Below, piece after piece: positions 17,427 to 26,213 of a stretch of 64,000 nucleotides of DNA. Both the position numbers and the translations under genes were made by a program. Location of the stretch: assembly GCF_042434915.1 (NCBI RefSeq), contig NZ_CP170198.1, positions 1,550,001 through 1,614,000 on the forward strand. The letters are read 5' to 3'. The notes under the pieces were generated by a model. The model did not search any database. It saw only the letters and a program-made list of their open reading frames with translations, and had not been told where the DNA came from. Numbering within the stretch: position 1 is the first letter of the stretch; the number at the start of each line of letters is the position of its first letter. Source of the stretch: Aquimarina sp042434915. GTDB taxonomy: Bacteria; Bacteroidota; Bacteroidia; Flavobacteriales; Flavobacteriaceae.

Positions 17427-20400
17427 ATGAAAAACTGTAAAAAAAAGGTAGTCCCATGGATACCTTTATTCAAAGTATTTAATCTCATCATTTTTGGATT
17501 ATTACTAACCTGTCAAGTACAAGCCCAACAAACTAAAAAAATCAAACTATTCTTGATGGCTGGGCAATCTAATATGCAAGGTCATGCACAAACTGCACAG
17601 CTCAATAAACTACTCTGCGCTAAAAATGAAGTATCATTACCCAATGATAATAAAAATTGTTATGCCGATATTACTGATCAAGAAGAAAGACTTTTTCAAA
17701 CCATTAGTGATTTTTATTGGAATGGTTCTACCTATGCATTTGGTTATGCAGAAGAGCAGGCAAGGCTCGAAGCTAAATACCTGAATGGCAGTTCGCTAGT
17801 TAGTGAAGCGCTATTACAACCTATGAGTCATGTAAAAATGATTAACTACAATTATCGTAGAAATGGAGATAATCATGCATCGCCATCCTTACGAACTGGT
17901 GCTTTGCAACCTGGGTATGGACATAATAACAATAATTCGTATGGTCCAGAATTAGCTTTTGGTCATCAAATTGCACAGCATATCGATGATGATGTGGTAT
18001 TGTTAAAAGTTGCCGAGGGTGGATCTGATCTTCATGAGAAATGGAGAAGTCCTAGTATGAAGGATCGCTTGGGTTCTATAGCAGTAGCTAGTAACTATCC
18101 CTTACTTCTTGAACACCTTAATGAAGTTAAAGCCAATATTGGAGACTTTTTGCCAGAATATCAAGGTATGGATGTAACGATCGAAGTTGCTGGTTTTTTA
18201 TGGTTTCAAGGTTTTAATGATGCGGGTAGCGATGTTTTTGCTAATGCCTACGAACAAAATTTAACTGACCTGATTACCGATTTACGTAATGACTTAAACC
18301 TTGATAATTTGCCCGTAGTCATTGGGCAATCTCATAGAGGTCAAGTTAATGGTTTAAAGGTTCAAGAAGCACAAAAAAATGTGGCTGAAACGATTGGAAA
18401 TGCTGGTTTGATTATAAGTAAAGACCTTTCCAATTATTATCATTTTGATTCTGCATCGCATTTAATTATTGGTGATAGAATGGGATTAAAAATGGCTTCA
18501 TTACTAACAGATTCTACTCCCAATGATGAACTCCCTGCTCCTTGGAAACGTGAGCTTGTGGGTACCCCAAGCCCTGTAGGTCAAGTTACCTATAATTCGG
18601 GAGTATTCACCATTCAGTCTGGAGGAGAGCTTTGGAAAAAAGCTGACGATTTTACCTTTACCTATCAACCGCTTTCTGGTAATGGAGAAATCATTGCAAA
18701 ATTAGAGAATATAGAAGGTGCAGACTGGGCAAGAGCCGGCGTAATGATCAGAGAATCTCTCGATACCGATGCTGCCTATGTCATGGCGATGTCCAACGGT
18801 AGAAAAGCCGTGGGAGTACAGTCAAGAGTTACGACAGGCGACGTTACCACTTTTAGTAAGACTCTCAATGCAGGTCCTGTATGGTTCAAAATAGTAAGAA
18901 ATAATGAAAACTTTACTAGTTATTATTCCGAAGATGGTATTACTTGGATAGTTATGAAAGAAACAACTATCCCAATGAATGAAAATGTGTACATTGGTAT
19001 GGCAGTGTCTAATTTTAATCAAAGTTCACTTTGTGAGGCTACTTTTGATAATGTTATTGTAAAACAAAGCCTAGCTGTACCAGCAACTCCTACTGCCCTA
19101 ACAGCAGCGGCGGTAACAGATCAAAGTATTCAATTAGAATGGAGTGCTAATGCTACGAATACAACTGGGTTTATCGTACAACGCTCTTTGGCTCGAGAAG
19201 GCTCTTTTGAAACTATTGCATCGGTAGATGCCAATAGTATACGCTATGAAGACATCAATGTTACTCCTAATACAACCTATTACTATCGTATAGCTGCTGT
19301 TAATGAAGCAGGAACATCAGCATATACCGATATTCTTGAAGTGACAACGGTTGATGCTAATAATGATCTTCCTGCTCCTTGGAAACGTGAGCTTGTTGGT
19401 AACCCAAGTCCTGCAGGTCAAGTGAGTTATGATGCTGGAGTATTCACTATCCAGTCTGGAGGAGAACTTTGGAAAAAAGCTGACGATTTTACCTTTACCT
19501 ATCAACCGCTTTCTGGGAATGGAGAAATCATTGCAAAATTAGAGAATATAGAAGGTGCAGACTGGGCAAGAGCCGGCGTAATGATCAGAGAATCTCTTGA
19601 TACCGATGCTGCCTATGTCATGGCGATGTCCAACGGTAGAAAAGCTGTGGGAGTACAGTCAAGAGTTACGACAGGCGACGTTACCACTTTTAGTAAAGCT
19701 CTTAATGCAGGTCCTGTATGGTTCAAAGTAGTAAGAAACAATGAAAACTTTACTAGCTATTATTCTGAAGATGGAGCTACTTGGACAGTTATGAAAGAAA
19801 CAACTATCCCAATGAACCAAAATGTATACATTGGTATGGCGGTAGCTAATTTTAATCAAAGTTCCCTTTGCGAAGCTACTTTTGACAAGGTTGTGGTAAA
19901 TCAAGGCTTAGCTGTACCAGCAACTCCTACTGCCCTAACAGCAGCAGCGGTAACAGATCAAAGTATTCAATTAGAATGGAGTGCTAATACTACAAATACA
20001 ACTGGATTTATTGTGCAACGATCTATGGTTCGAGAGGGATCATTTGAAACCATTGCATCGATAGATGCCAATAGTATGAATTATGAGGATACCAATGTGA
20101 TCCCTACGTCAACCTATTATTATCGTATAGCTGCTGTTAATGAAGTAGGCACATCAGCATATACCGATATTCTAGAAGTTACAACGGCTGATGCTAACAA
20201 TGATCTTCCTAATCCATGGATGCATACAGATATCGGTACACCAAGCCCTGCAGGACAGGCTGCTTATAGTAATGATGTATTTACTGTATCTGGAGCGGGT
20301 AGCGATATTTGGGGAGGTTCTGATCATTTTCAATTTGTGTATCAAGCCTTTGAGGGTGATGGTACCATTATTGCTAAAGTTGCTTCGCAAACTAATACCC

Positions 20401-22766
20401 ATCCGTGGGCAAAAGCCGGAGTTATGATTAGAAGTGATTTGACCACTAATGCGAGTCACGCGATGATGATCAAGACGCCAGCACAAGGTATTTCGTTCCA
20501 ACGTAGGTTAGAAACAGGTAGTTCTTCTTCTCTTGCTAATAATAACAGCGGGGATCCTGCTACTTGGTTTAAAATGGTGCGCGAGGGTGATCTATTCTCT
20601 GCATACGCATCTATAGATGGTATTAATTGGGTATTAGAAGGAAGCGATACGATATCCATGAATAATCAAGTTTATGTAGGATTAGCAGTTACTAGTCACC
20701 AAAATGGTGCGCTAAGTACTGTGACATTTGAGAATGTTGAAGTAATAAATACTATAAACCCTCCTATTGCTCCACGAGAGGTTTTTAATATGTCGCGATT
20801 GGCTGGAGATTATGAAAAATCTGATTTTGATAACACTATCAAAGTTATCGTAAATCCTTCACATGAAAATGAAACACATACATTTACTGGTATGCTCGGT
20901 AAAAATATTTATGTTGATTTGGATAACAAAATATCCTCTCAATCTGGTACAATCTCTTTGAAGGTAATGCCAGAAAACTTAGAGCAATCTGGAGAAATTT
21001 TTGAGTCAGAATCCGGTGTAACCATTTCTCAAGTAAGAGATAAATTACTGGTTACAGTTAATGGTGAGCAATGGATAAGTGAAGCTTCTTTACAGCTCCT
21101 CATTTGTAATCATATTGTACTTCGATTTAATGAAGGTTCTTTACAAATCTATTTTAACGGAACTTGGAATTCTTTTCAAGCGAATGTGGCGTTTCAAATG
21201 TCTCAATTTGACCTGCACGAGTATAATGGACAGGTGTGGGATATACGATTATTTAACTATTCGATTACAGATGAATTGACTACTAAAATGAGTCAATATT
21301 GCCTTATGGACGTACTACCGGATAATCTTCCCAATAGCGAATTAACAAATGTTATTTGTGGGTCTTATTTATGTTTATGGTATGACCGTGCTACCACAAC
21401 TGTATCACAAGAAAAAATGATCAAAGCAACGTCTCAATGGGATGTTACCTTTGAGCATGCTGTTGCTACAACGGGTATGTATAAAGAGGGTGAATTAGAA
21501 GCATATTTGGAGAGTCGTCATAGACGTGATATAACTGCTACTGAAGGTTTTATTAATGCTTGGATAGCAAGATATAATTTTCCTTTAAGCCGTACAGATT
21601 CTAATTATTGGGTGCATGAAAACTTTCATTCGTACCAGAAAATACCTAATTTAGTTAATAAAGGTAAGTGGTTTGCAGAGGCTACTGCAGAGTGGGCGCC
21701 TGATGCGGTATATCCTGGAGCTACCTCTACTTTATTGGGATATTACTCATTGTTCCCTCACTTACCGTTATATCGTATAATAAGTTCTCCTACCCAAGGA
21801 TATCTGGGTGAAGAGTTTAATGGAGGAAGTAATTATGGTTGTTATGTGTTTTTTAGATACATTACTAATTTTATTTCTGATAAAAGTTTTATAGGTAAGC
21901 TTTATAATTTGAGAATGAGTAATAATATTACTGATATAGACTTTGCATTAGCCGAAGAAGGGTATGATATGGGGACTGTTTTTGCAGATTTTGCTGCACG
22001 TACAACTGTTTGGGATTATGAAGATGGTACGGGTGCTTATTTTGAAGATTCAGAAAAAAAATCTGAAAATAGAATGAGAAATACAAAACCAGAGGCTAGA
22101 TCTTTTAATAATAAGATTACTAGTGAATTTGATACAGCAGGTACTGCGGGTCAACTGATTAGTGTTCCAACAAAAATGGTTCCAGGTGCTTGGGCTTTTA
22201 ATGCTTATAAGGTAAATAATACTGCACTTGGTACGTATAAAATTAGATTAAAAGGTGAGAGTAATAATCCTGCTAATACTGATTTACAGGCTAGAATTAT
22301 TGTAGGTTCTAAGGATGATTATAGGTATTATAACTTCCCTATTAGCTCAGAGGTGGCCTTTGGTACTCAAGAAGCTTCTATCCAAGTTACTACTAATGAG
22401 GGTGACGAGTTGTATCTCATCGTAGCTACTACTCCGCGAGGGTATCAAGGTTTTGATCATCATTATAACTATACCTATGCTGTCGAAGCGCTTCCTACTG
22501 GAAATGGTAGAAGGTCTGCCTTGTTAGACACTGGAAAATATATTCCTTATCCTAATGCGACAGATGGTCGTTTGACTGTAGATTTAGGAAGCGATGCAAA
22601 AGCTAGTAAGGTTTTTCTTAGTGATCTTAATGGTCGTGTAGTTCCTTTTAATTATGAGCAACATAAGAGTATTATTCGTGTGGATTTTAAAGGTCCATCG
22701 GGTTTATATGTACTTAAAGTAATAAATGAAGAAGGTGTACAAAATTTCCAAATCTTAAAAGAGTAA
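17427..22766 (+). CDS. Giant T9SS-secreted protein: SGNH esterase + repeats + HExxH peptidase-like domain
   Basis: 1779 residues. The signal peptide ends at about residue 34. A sialate O-acetylesterase-type SGNH domain (about 37-360) has the GQSN nucleophile motif (Ser48), WFQGFND at 259 and Asp341/His345. Two nearly identical 279-residue units (370-648, 649-927) each contain a concanavalin-like domain and an FnIII domain. A third, divergent copy without FnIII follows, then a LamG-like region to about 1290. Next comes a gluzincin-like domain with H1397-E-N-F-H1401 and a candidate third ligand in AEATAEW (1417-1423), resembling DUF6055 proteins. The end is a type IX sorting tail (about 1705-1779). 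Probably a cell-surface or released enzyme acting on acetylated glycans or glycoproteins. Confidence 0.88.
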   Translation: MKNCKKKVVPWIPLFKVFNLIIFGLLLTCQVQAQQTKKIKLFLMAGQSNMQGHAQTAQLNKLLCAKNEVSLPNDNKNCYADITDQEERLFQTISDFYWNGSTYAFGYAEEQARLEAKYLNGSSLVSEALLQPMSHVKMINYNYRRNGDNHASPSLRTGALQPGYGHNNNNSYGPELAFGHQIAQHIDDDVVLLKVAEGGSDLHEKWRSPSMKDRLGSIAVASNYPLLLEHLNEVKANIGDFLPEYQGMDVTIEVAGFLWFQGFNDAGSDVFANAYEQNLTDLITDLRNDLNLDNLPVVIGQSHRGQVNGLKVQEAQKNVAETIGNAGLIISKDLSNYYHFDSASHLIIGDRMGLKMASLLTDSTPNDELPAPWKRELVGTPSPVGQVTYNSGVFTIQSGGELWKKADDFTFTYQPLSGNGEIIAKLENIEGADWARAGVMIRESLDTDAAYVMAMSNGRKAVGVQSRVTTGDVTTFSKTLNAGPVWFKIVRNNENFTSYYSEDGITWIVMKETTIPMNENVYIGMAVSNFNQSSLCEATFDNVIVKQSLAVPATPTALTAAAVTDQSIQLEWSANATNTTGFIVQRSLAREGSFETIASVDANSIRYEDINVTPNTTYYYRIAAVNEAGTSAYTDILEVTTVDANNDLPAPWKRELVGNPSPAGQVSYDAGVFTIQSGGELWKKADDFTFTYQPLSGNGEIIAKLENIEGADWARAGVMIRESLDTDAAYVMAMSNGRKAVGVQSRVTTGDVTTFSKALNAGPVWFKVVRNNENFTSYYSEDGATWTVMKETTIPMNQNVYIGMAVANFNQSSLCEATFDKVVVNQGLAVPATPTALTAAAVTDQSIQLEWSANTTNTTGFIVQRSMVREGSFETIASIDANSMNYEDTNVIPTSTYYYRIAAVNEVGTSAYTDILEVTTADANNDLPNPWMHTDIGTPSPAGQAAYSNDVFTVSGAGSDIWGGSDHFQFVYQAFEGDGTIIAKVASQTNTHPWAKAGVMIRSDLTTNASHAMMIKTPAQGISFQRRLETGSSSSLANNNSGDPATWFKMVREGDLFSAYASIDGINWVLEGSDTISMNNQVYVGLAVTSHQNGALSTVTFENVEVINTINPPIAPREVFNMSRLAGDYEKSDFDNTIKVIVNPSHENETHTFTGMLGKNIYVDLDNKISSQSGTISLKVMPENLEQSGEIFESESGVTISQVRDKLLVTVNGEQWISEASLQLLICNHIVLRFNEGSLQIYFNGTWNSFQANVAFQMSQFDLHEYNGQVWDIRLFNYSITDELTTKMSQYCLMDVLPDNLPNSELTNVICGSYLCLWYDRATTTVSQEKMIKATSQWDVTFEHAVATTGMYKEGELEAYLESRHRRDITATEGFINAWIARYNFPLSRTDSNYWVHENFHSYQKIPNLVNKGKWFAEATAEWAPDAVYPGATSTLLGYYSLFPHLPLYRIISSPTQGYLGEEFNGGSNYGCYVFFRYITNFISDKSFIGKLYNLRMSNNITDIDFALAEEGYDMGTVFADFAARTTVWDYEDGTGAYFEDSEKKSENRMRNTKPEARSFNNKITSEFDTAGTAGQLISVPTKMVPGAWAFNAYKVNNTALGTYKIRLKGESNNPANTDLQARIIVGSKDDYRYYNFPISSEVAFGTQEASIQVTTNEGDELYLIVATTPRGYQGFDHHYNYTYAVEALPTGNGRRSALLDTGKYIPYPNATDGRLTVDLGSDAKASKVFLSDLNGRVVPFNYEQHKSIIRVDFKGPSGLYVLKVINEEGVQNFQILKE
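18534..20207 (+). repeat. 837-bp tandem duplication inside the giant esterase gene
   Basis: Unit 1 is 18534-19370 and unit 2 is 19371-20207. Each is 837 bases (279 codons) and they are nearly identical over long runs, for example around 18690-18840 and 19527-19677. A third, strongly diverged partial unit starts at 20208. The high identity points to recent duplication or ongoing gene conversion. Confidence 0.9.
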
Positions 22767-22832
22767 TTTTTTGTTATTGATATAAAGTATCTAATTAGTC
22801 TTAATCTAGATTTTTATAATTGATGTGAATTG

Positions 22833-22864
22833 GCTCAGTGATCCTACGATCGCTGAGCTTTTTT
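22833..22864 (+). terminator. Rho-independent terminator after giant esterase
   Basis: An 11-base stem (GCTCAGTGATC paired with GATCGCTGAGC, one mismatch-type pair) with a short loop is followed by a T run. It lies about 65 bases after the stop codon. Confidence 0.85.
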
Positions 22865-23390
22865 AGTTTTGAATACTTGTAGCTGCATTGAATGGTTGTC
22901 CTTCTATTATGTTGTATACTTTTGGATTTATTTATTGATTACTTAAGAGATTCTTATGTTTTTACTAGTGAGTGTTCCATTATTTATAGTGAAGTAAAGA
23001 TTTTCACACATCTAGTATCTACAAATTTATATGGAGTATATATAATTATAAATAAAGTGTATACAACTGTACATGTGCTATATACAGATGGATACAAGTT
23101 ATCATCTACTGTATATGAGTTTGATGCTATTTTTATATTTTAACCAGTGATATATATACTTTTTTACATATACTATAGTGAATGTGATTGTATTCATGGT
23201 ATAGTAAGTTGTTGGTTAGGGCTGGTGCGATGATTGGTATTCGCTTACTTATTGAGCTCTAAACTATGTTTGGATTTAATAATCTATAAAAAATCGTTTC
23301 AAACTAGTTGATCGATGAATCAGTGTATTTTAAAACGATTTTTTATGATTTTGATAGTGCTTATCAAATGTTGAAGGACTTATGTATGCA
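22865..23390. other. AT-rich gap downstream of menB
   Basis: No supportable gene. A short plus-strand frame at 22892-23143 has no recognisable features and very biased composition. An imperfect hairpin with runs of A and T around 23285-23345 (aaaaatcgtttcaaactag against ttttaaaacgattttttat) may terminate menB, which ends at 23391. Confidence 0.5.
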
Positions 23391-24233
23391 TTATGGAATC
23401 CACTTAATATTTTTAAAGTCTGGTTTACGCTTTTCTAAAAATGCATTTCTTCCTTCTTTTGCTTCGTCGGTCATATATGCTAATCGGGTAGCCTCTCCAG
23501 CAAAAACTTGCTGTCCTACCATACCATCATCGGTGGCATTAAAAGCAAATTTGAGCATTTTAATGGATGTTGGGGATTTTGCTAATATTTCTTGAGCCCA
23601 CTCAAAAGCGGTATGCTCTAATTCATCATGAGGAATCACGGCATTAACCATACCCATCTCGTAGGCGTCTTGTGCAGAATAGTTTCTTCCTAAAAAGAAA
23701 ATTTCTCTAGCACGTTTCTGCCCTACCATTTTTGCTAGATATGCTGATCCATATCCACCATCAAAACTTGTAACATCTGCATCGGTTTGTTTAAATATAG
23801 CATGTTCCTTACTTGCTAGTGTTAGATCGCATACGGTGTGTAAACTATGTCCGCCTCCTACTGCCCATCCTGGTACTACGGCTATCACGACTTTGGGCAT
23901 AAAGCGTATGAGACGTTGTACCTCTAATATATTAAGTCGTGGCATGCCATCGTCATCGACATATCCTTGATGGCCGCGTGCATTTTGATCACCGCCGCTA
24001 CAAAATGAATAGACTCCGTCTTTTGACGAAGGACCTTCGGCTGATAATAAAACGACCCCGATAGAAGTATCTTCTCTAGCGTCCAAGAGGGCTTCAAAAA
24101 GTTCTCCTACTGTTTTTGGTCTAAAAGCATTTCTTACATCTGGACGGTTAAACGCTATTCTAGCTACACCTTCAAATTTTTTATAGGTTATATCTTGATA
24201 TTCTTTAACTACTTTCCAATCTATTGTATTCAT
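23391..24233 (-). CDS. menB: 1,4-dihydroxy-2-naphthoyl-CoA synthase
   Basis: 280 residues of the crotonase fold. MenB closes the second naphthoate ring of menaquinone by Dieckmann-type condensation of o-succinylbenzoyl-CoA. Visible family marks are FCSGGDQNARGHQGY and VPGWAVGGGHSLHTVCDL (oxyanion-hole region), and DVTSFDGGYGSAYLAKMVG. I take the ATG at 24233; the frame also has a TTG three codons upstream. It lies in the same orientation as menD and menF, which supports a menaquinone role over generic enoyl-CoA hydratase. Confidence 0.95.
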   Translation of the reverse strand: MNTIDWKVVKEYQDITYKKFEGVARIAFNRPDVRNAFRPKTVGELFEALLDAREDTSIGVVLLSAEGPSSKDGVYSFCSGGDQNARGHQGYVDDDGMPRLNILEVQRLIRFMPKVVIAVVPGWAVGGGHSLHTVCDLTLASKEHAIFKQTDADVTSFDGGYGSAYLAKMVGQKRAREIFFLGRNYSAQDAYEMGMVNAVIPHDELEHTAFEWAQEILAKSPTSIKMLKFAFNATDDGMVGQQVFAGEATRLAYMTDEAKEGRNAFLEKRKPDFKNIKWIP

Positions 24234-24372
24234 TCTTTTCAATTTTAAAATTCAAAAATAAGCTTTTAAATTGAGTCGTCTTAATGATTTTTTGCAGATA
24301 CTAGGTACGGTTGGGACGGACTAAACTGATACTATATTTTTTATCTCGACTGCAATATCTTACCTTAGCATT

Positions 24373-24792
24373 ATGAAAATGATTGTTTTTGGTCTTTTAT
24401 TTACTCTTAGCACGCTGTCGTATGGTCAGGAGGTTGAGCAGTACGTGATAGATTGGAAAATTGAAACTCCTTCATTATCGATAGTAAGCGCTTCCATTAC
24501 ATCTTCGATTTTTGAATTACTTGAGGTGGATTTGGATCAAGATTTAAGAAGACAAGGATTGCGTAAGGAGCAACCTATACTTTTGGTAGAACAACAACCT
24601 AAACCTGTAAGGAAATATAATTTTACTATTGGTGGCAGTAAACCAAAACCATCTTCTTTTTCAATTACGGGTAGTGGTTCTAATCTTAATAATCCAAATA
24701 ATGCGGGTATAAGAAACTCTGCATACCAAGATATGTCGCGCTATAGCCGAATTTATTATAGAAGATCTCCTAATGTGTTTTATTACCGATAG
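24373..24792 (+). CDS. Small exported protein of unknown function
   Basis: 139 residues with a clear signal peptide (MKMIVFGLLFTLSTLSYGQ). The mature part is low in structure, Ser/Asn-rich near residues 75-115, and ends in a Tyr/Arg-rich segment (YSRIYYRRSPNVFYYR). No family recognised. It is the only plus-strand gene within the minus-strand menaquinone group. Confidence 0.6.
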   Translation: MKMIVFGLLFTLSTLSYGQEVEQYVIDWKIETPSLSIVSASITSSIFELLEVDLDQDLRRQGLRKEQPILLVEQQPKPVRKYNFTIGGSKPKPSSFSITGSGSNLNNPNNAGIRNSAYQDMSRYSRIYYRRSPNVFYYR

Positions 24793-24820
24793 TAAGATTG
24801 CTATTTTTTATAATTTACAA

Positions 24821-25660
24821 TTATTCTTTTTCGAGTAATCGTATACCATCTTTTTCTATTGTTATTGCTCTTGCTTTGTACAAGGTTCCAATAGCTTTTT
24901 TGAAACTCTTTTTGCTCATTTGAAAAACTTCTTGAATAGCTTCTGGATTTGATTTATCGTTAAGATCGATAAAACCTCCACTTCTTGTTAGCTCATCCAT
25001 TATTTGCTGTGCATTGGGTTCGATACCACGATATCCATGTTTTTGAAGTACTAAATCTATCTTGCCGTCTGGACGTACTTTTTTTACAAACCCCTTAAGT
25101 TGATCACCGACTGTTATTTTTTGAAATATCTCATCACTGTACACCAAGCCTAGGTGTTTTTGGTTCACAATCATATTCCATCCAATAGGTGATGGATGGC
25201 TAGCAATCAAATCTACTTCTTCAAAGGGTGATAATAATACTAGATTATTGTCTAAGAATTGATTGGTCTTACTGGATCCTGTTAATCGATTAGATTCTTT
25301 ATCTAGATATAAATAGATTAGATACCAGCTACCTGCTCTCATTTGTGAGGCTTGCTCTTTAAAGGGTATAAATAATTCTTTATCCAAACCCCAGTCGATA
25401 AATGCTCCTATATCGATAACACTGGTACATTTTAAATAGGCAAATGTGTTGAGGGTTATATAGGGTTCTTGGGTGGTAGCTACGACACGCTCTTCATTAT
25501 CCAAATATACAAATACACGAAGCTTATCACCGATTTCAAAATTTTCTGGCACATATTTATTTGGTACCAGTACTTCATTTCCTTGATCATCACCTAGGTA
25601 GATACCTGGACTACGTTCTCTTAAAATCTCTAATGTGTTATACGTTCCTAAACTTAGCAT
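24821..25660 (-). CDS. cvfB: CvfB-type S1 RNA-binding protein
   Basis: 279 residues matching the CvfB/YitL layout: tandem S1-like domains (for example SVIDIGAFIDWGLDKELFIP at about residues 80-99 and VRPDGKIDLVLQKHGYRGIE near 190-210) and a C-terminal winged-helix domain (MSKKSFKKAIGTLYKARAI). CvfB binds RNA and affects expression of virulence factors in Staphylococcus; in Bacteroidota its role is not defined. It lies between menB and the DUF2853 gene, all co-oriented. Confidence 0.85.
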   Translation of the reverse strand: MLSLGTYNTLEILRERSPGIYLGDDQGNEVLVPNKYVPENFEIGDKLRVFVYLDNEERVVATTQEPYITLNTFAYLKCTSVIDIGAFIDWGLDKELFIPFKEQASQMRAGSWYLIYLYLDKESNRLTGSSKTNQFLDNNLVLLSPFEEVDLIASHPSPIGWNMIVNQKHLGLVYSDEIFQKITVGDQLKGFVKKVRPDGKIDLVLQKHGYRGIEPNAQQIMDELTRSGGFIDLNDKSNPEAIQEVFQMSKKSFKKAIGTLYKARAITIEKDGIRLLEKE

Positions 25661-25720
25661 GCTTTCAAAAATTTAAGCAAAGATACTTCTTTATAACTGC
25701 TATAAAATACTTTTACCAAA

Positions 25721-25750
25721 AAAGGTGATCCTTTTGGGATCACCTTTTTT
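25721..25750 (-). terminator. Hairpin terminator after the DUF2853 gene
   Basis: The perfect stem AGGTGATCC/GGGATCACCT with a TTTT loop is flanked by A and T runs, so it can act in either direction. It lies 20 bases past the stop of the DUF2853 gene and upstream of cvfB. Confidence 0.8.
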
Positions 25751-25771
25751 TAGCATCATTGTGATAATATT

Positions 25772-26113
25772 CTAGTTATAGATTGACGCTTTGCCAAAAT
25801 GTTTTGTCAATAAATAATAAACTACTGCTCTATATTTATTTCTATTTGATTTACCGTATTTCTCCATTACTGCATCAATGGCTTCATCTAATTTTGGTCC
25901 ATCAGACAAACCTAGTTTTTTAATTAAGAAATTTTTCTTAACCGTTTCTAACTCTTTGGGATCACTCCCAGATACCGTTGCTGCATCACTATTGTAAATA
26001 GAAGGACCACATCCAATAGTAACTTTGGTTAAAAGATCCATATCTGGATTTTCACCAATTTTGTCTTTAAGATCTGCTGCGTATTTTGTAATTAATTCGT
26101 CTCTCTTGCTCAT
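25772..26113 (-). CDS. DUF2853 family protein
   Basis: 113 residues, soluble and helical, with no signal peptide. Marks recalling DUF2853 are the TKVTIGCGPSIYNSDAATVS segment (about 27-46) and the C-terminal KYRAVVYYLLTKHFGKASIY. The family has no known biochemical function. It is flanked by menD and cvfB in the same orientation. Confidence 0.75.
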   Translation of the reverse strand: MSKRDELITKYAADLKDKIGENPDMDLLTKVTIGCGPSIYNSDAATVSGSDPKELETVKKNFLIKKLGLSDGPKLDEAIDAVMEKYGKSNRNKYRAVVYYLLTKHFGKASIYN

Positions 26114-26213
26114 AAGGGTAATTAATTTTTTAATTAGTTAATTGATTATACTATCAAATATAGTGTAATTCTTTACGAATTAAATAAAAAAATCATGAAT
26201 TTAGTTCAAGAAA

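Noticed and set aside
22892..23143. 83-residue frame after the esterase terminator
   Set aside because: Composition reflects AT-rich noncoding DNA; no recognisable features.
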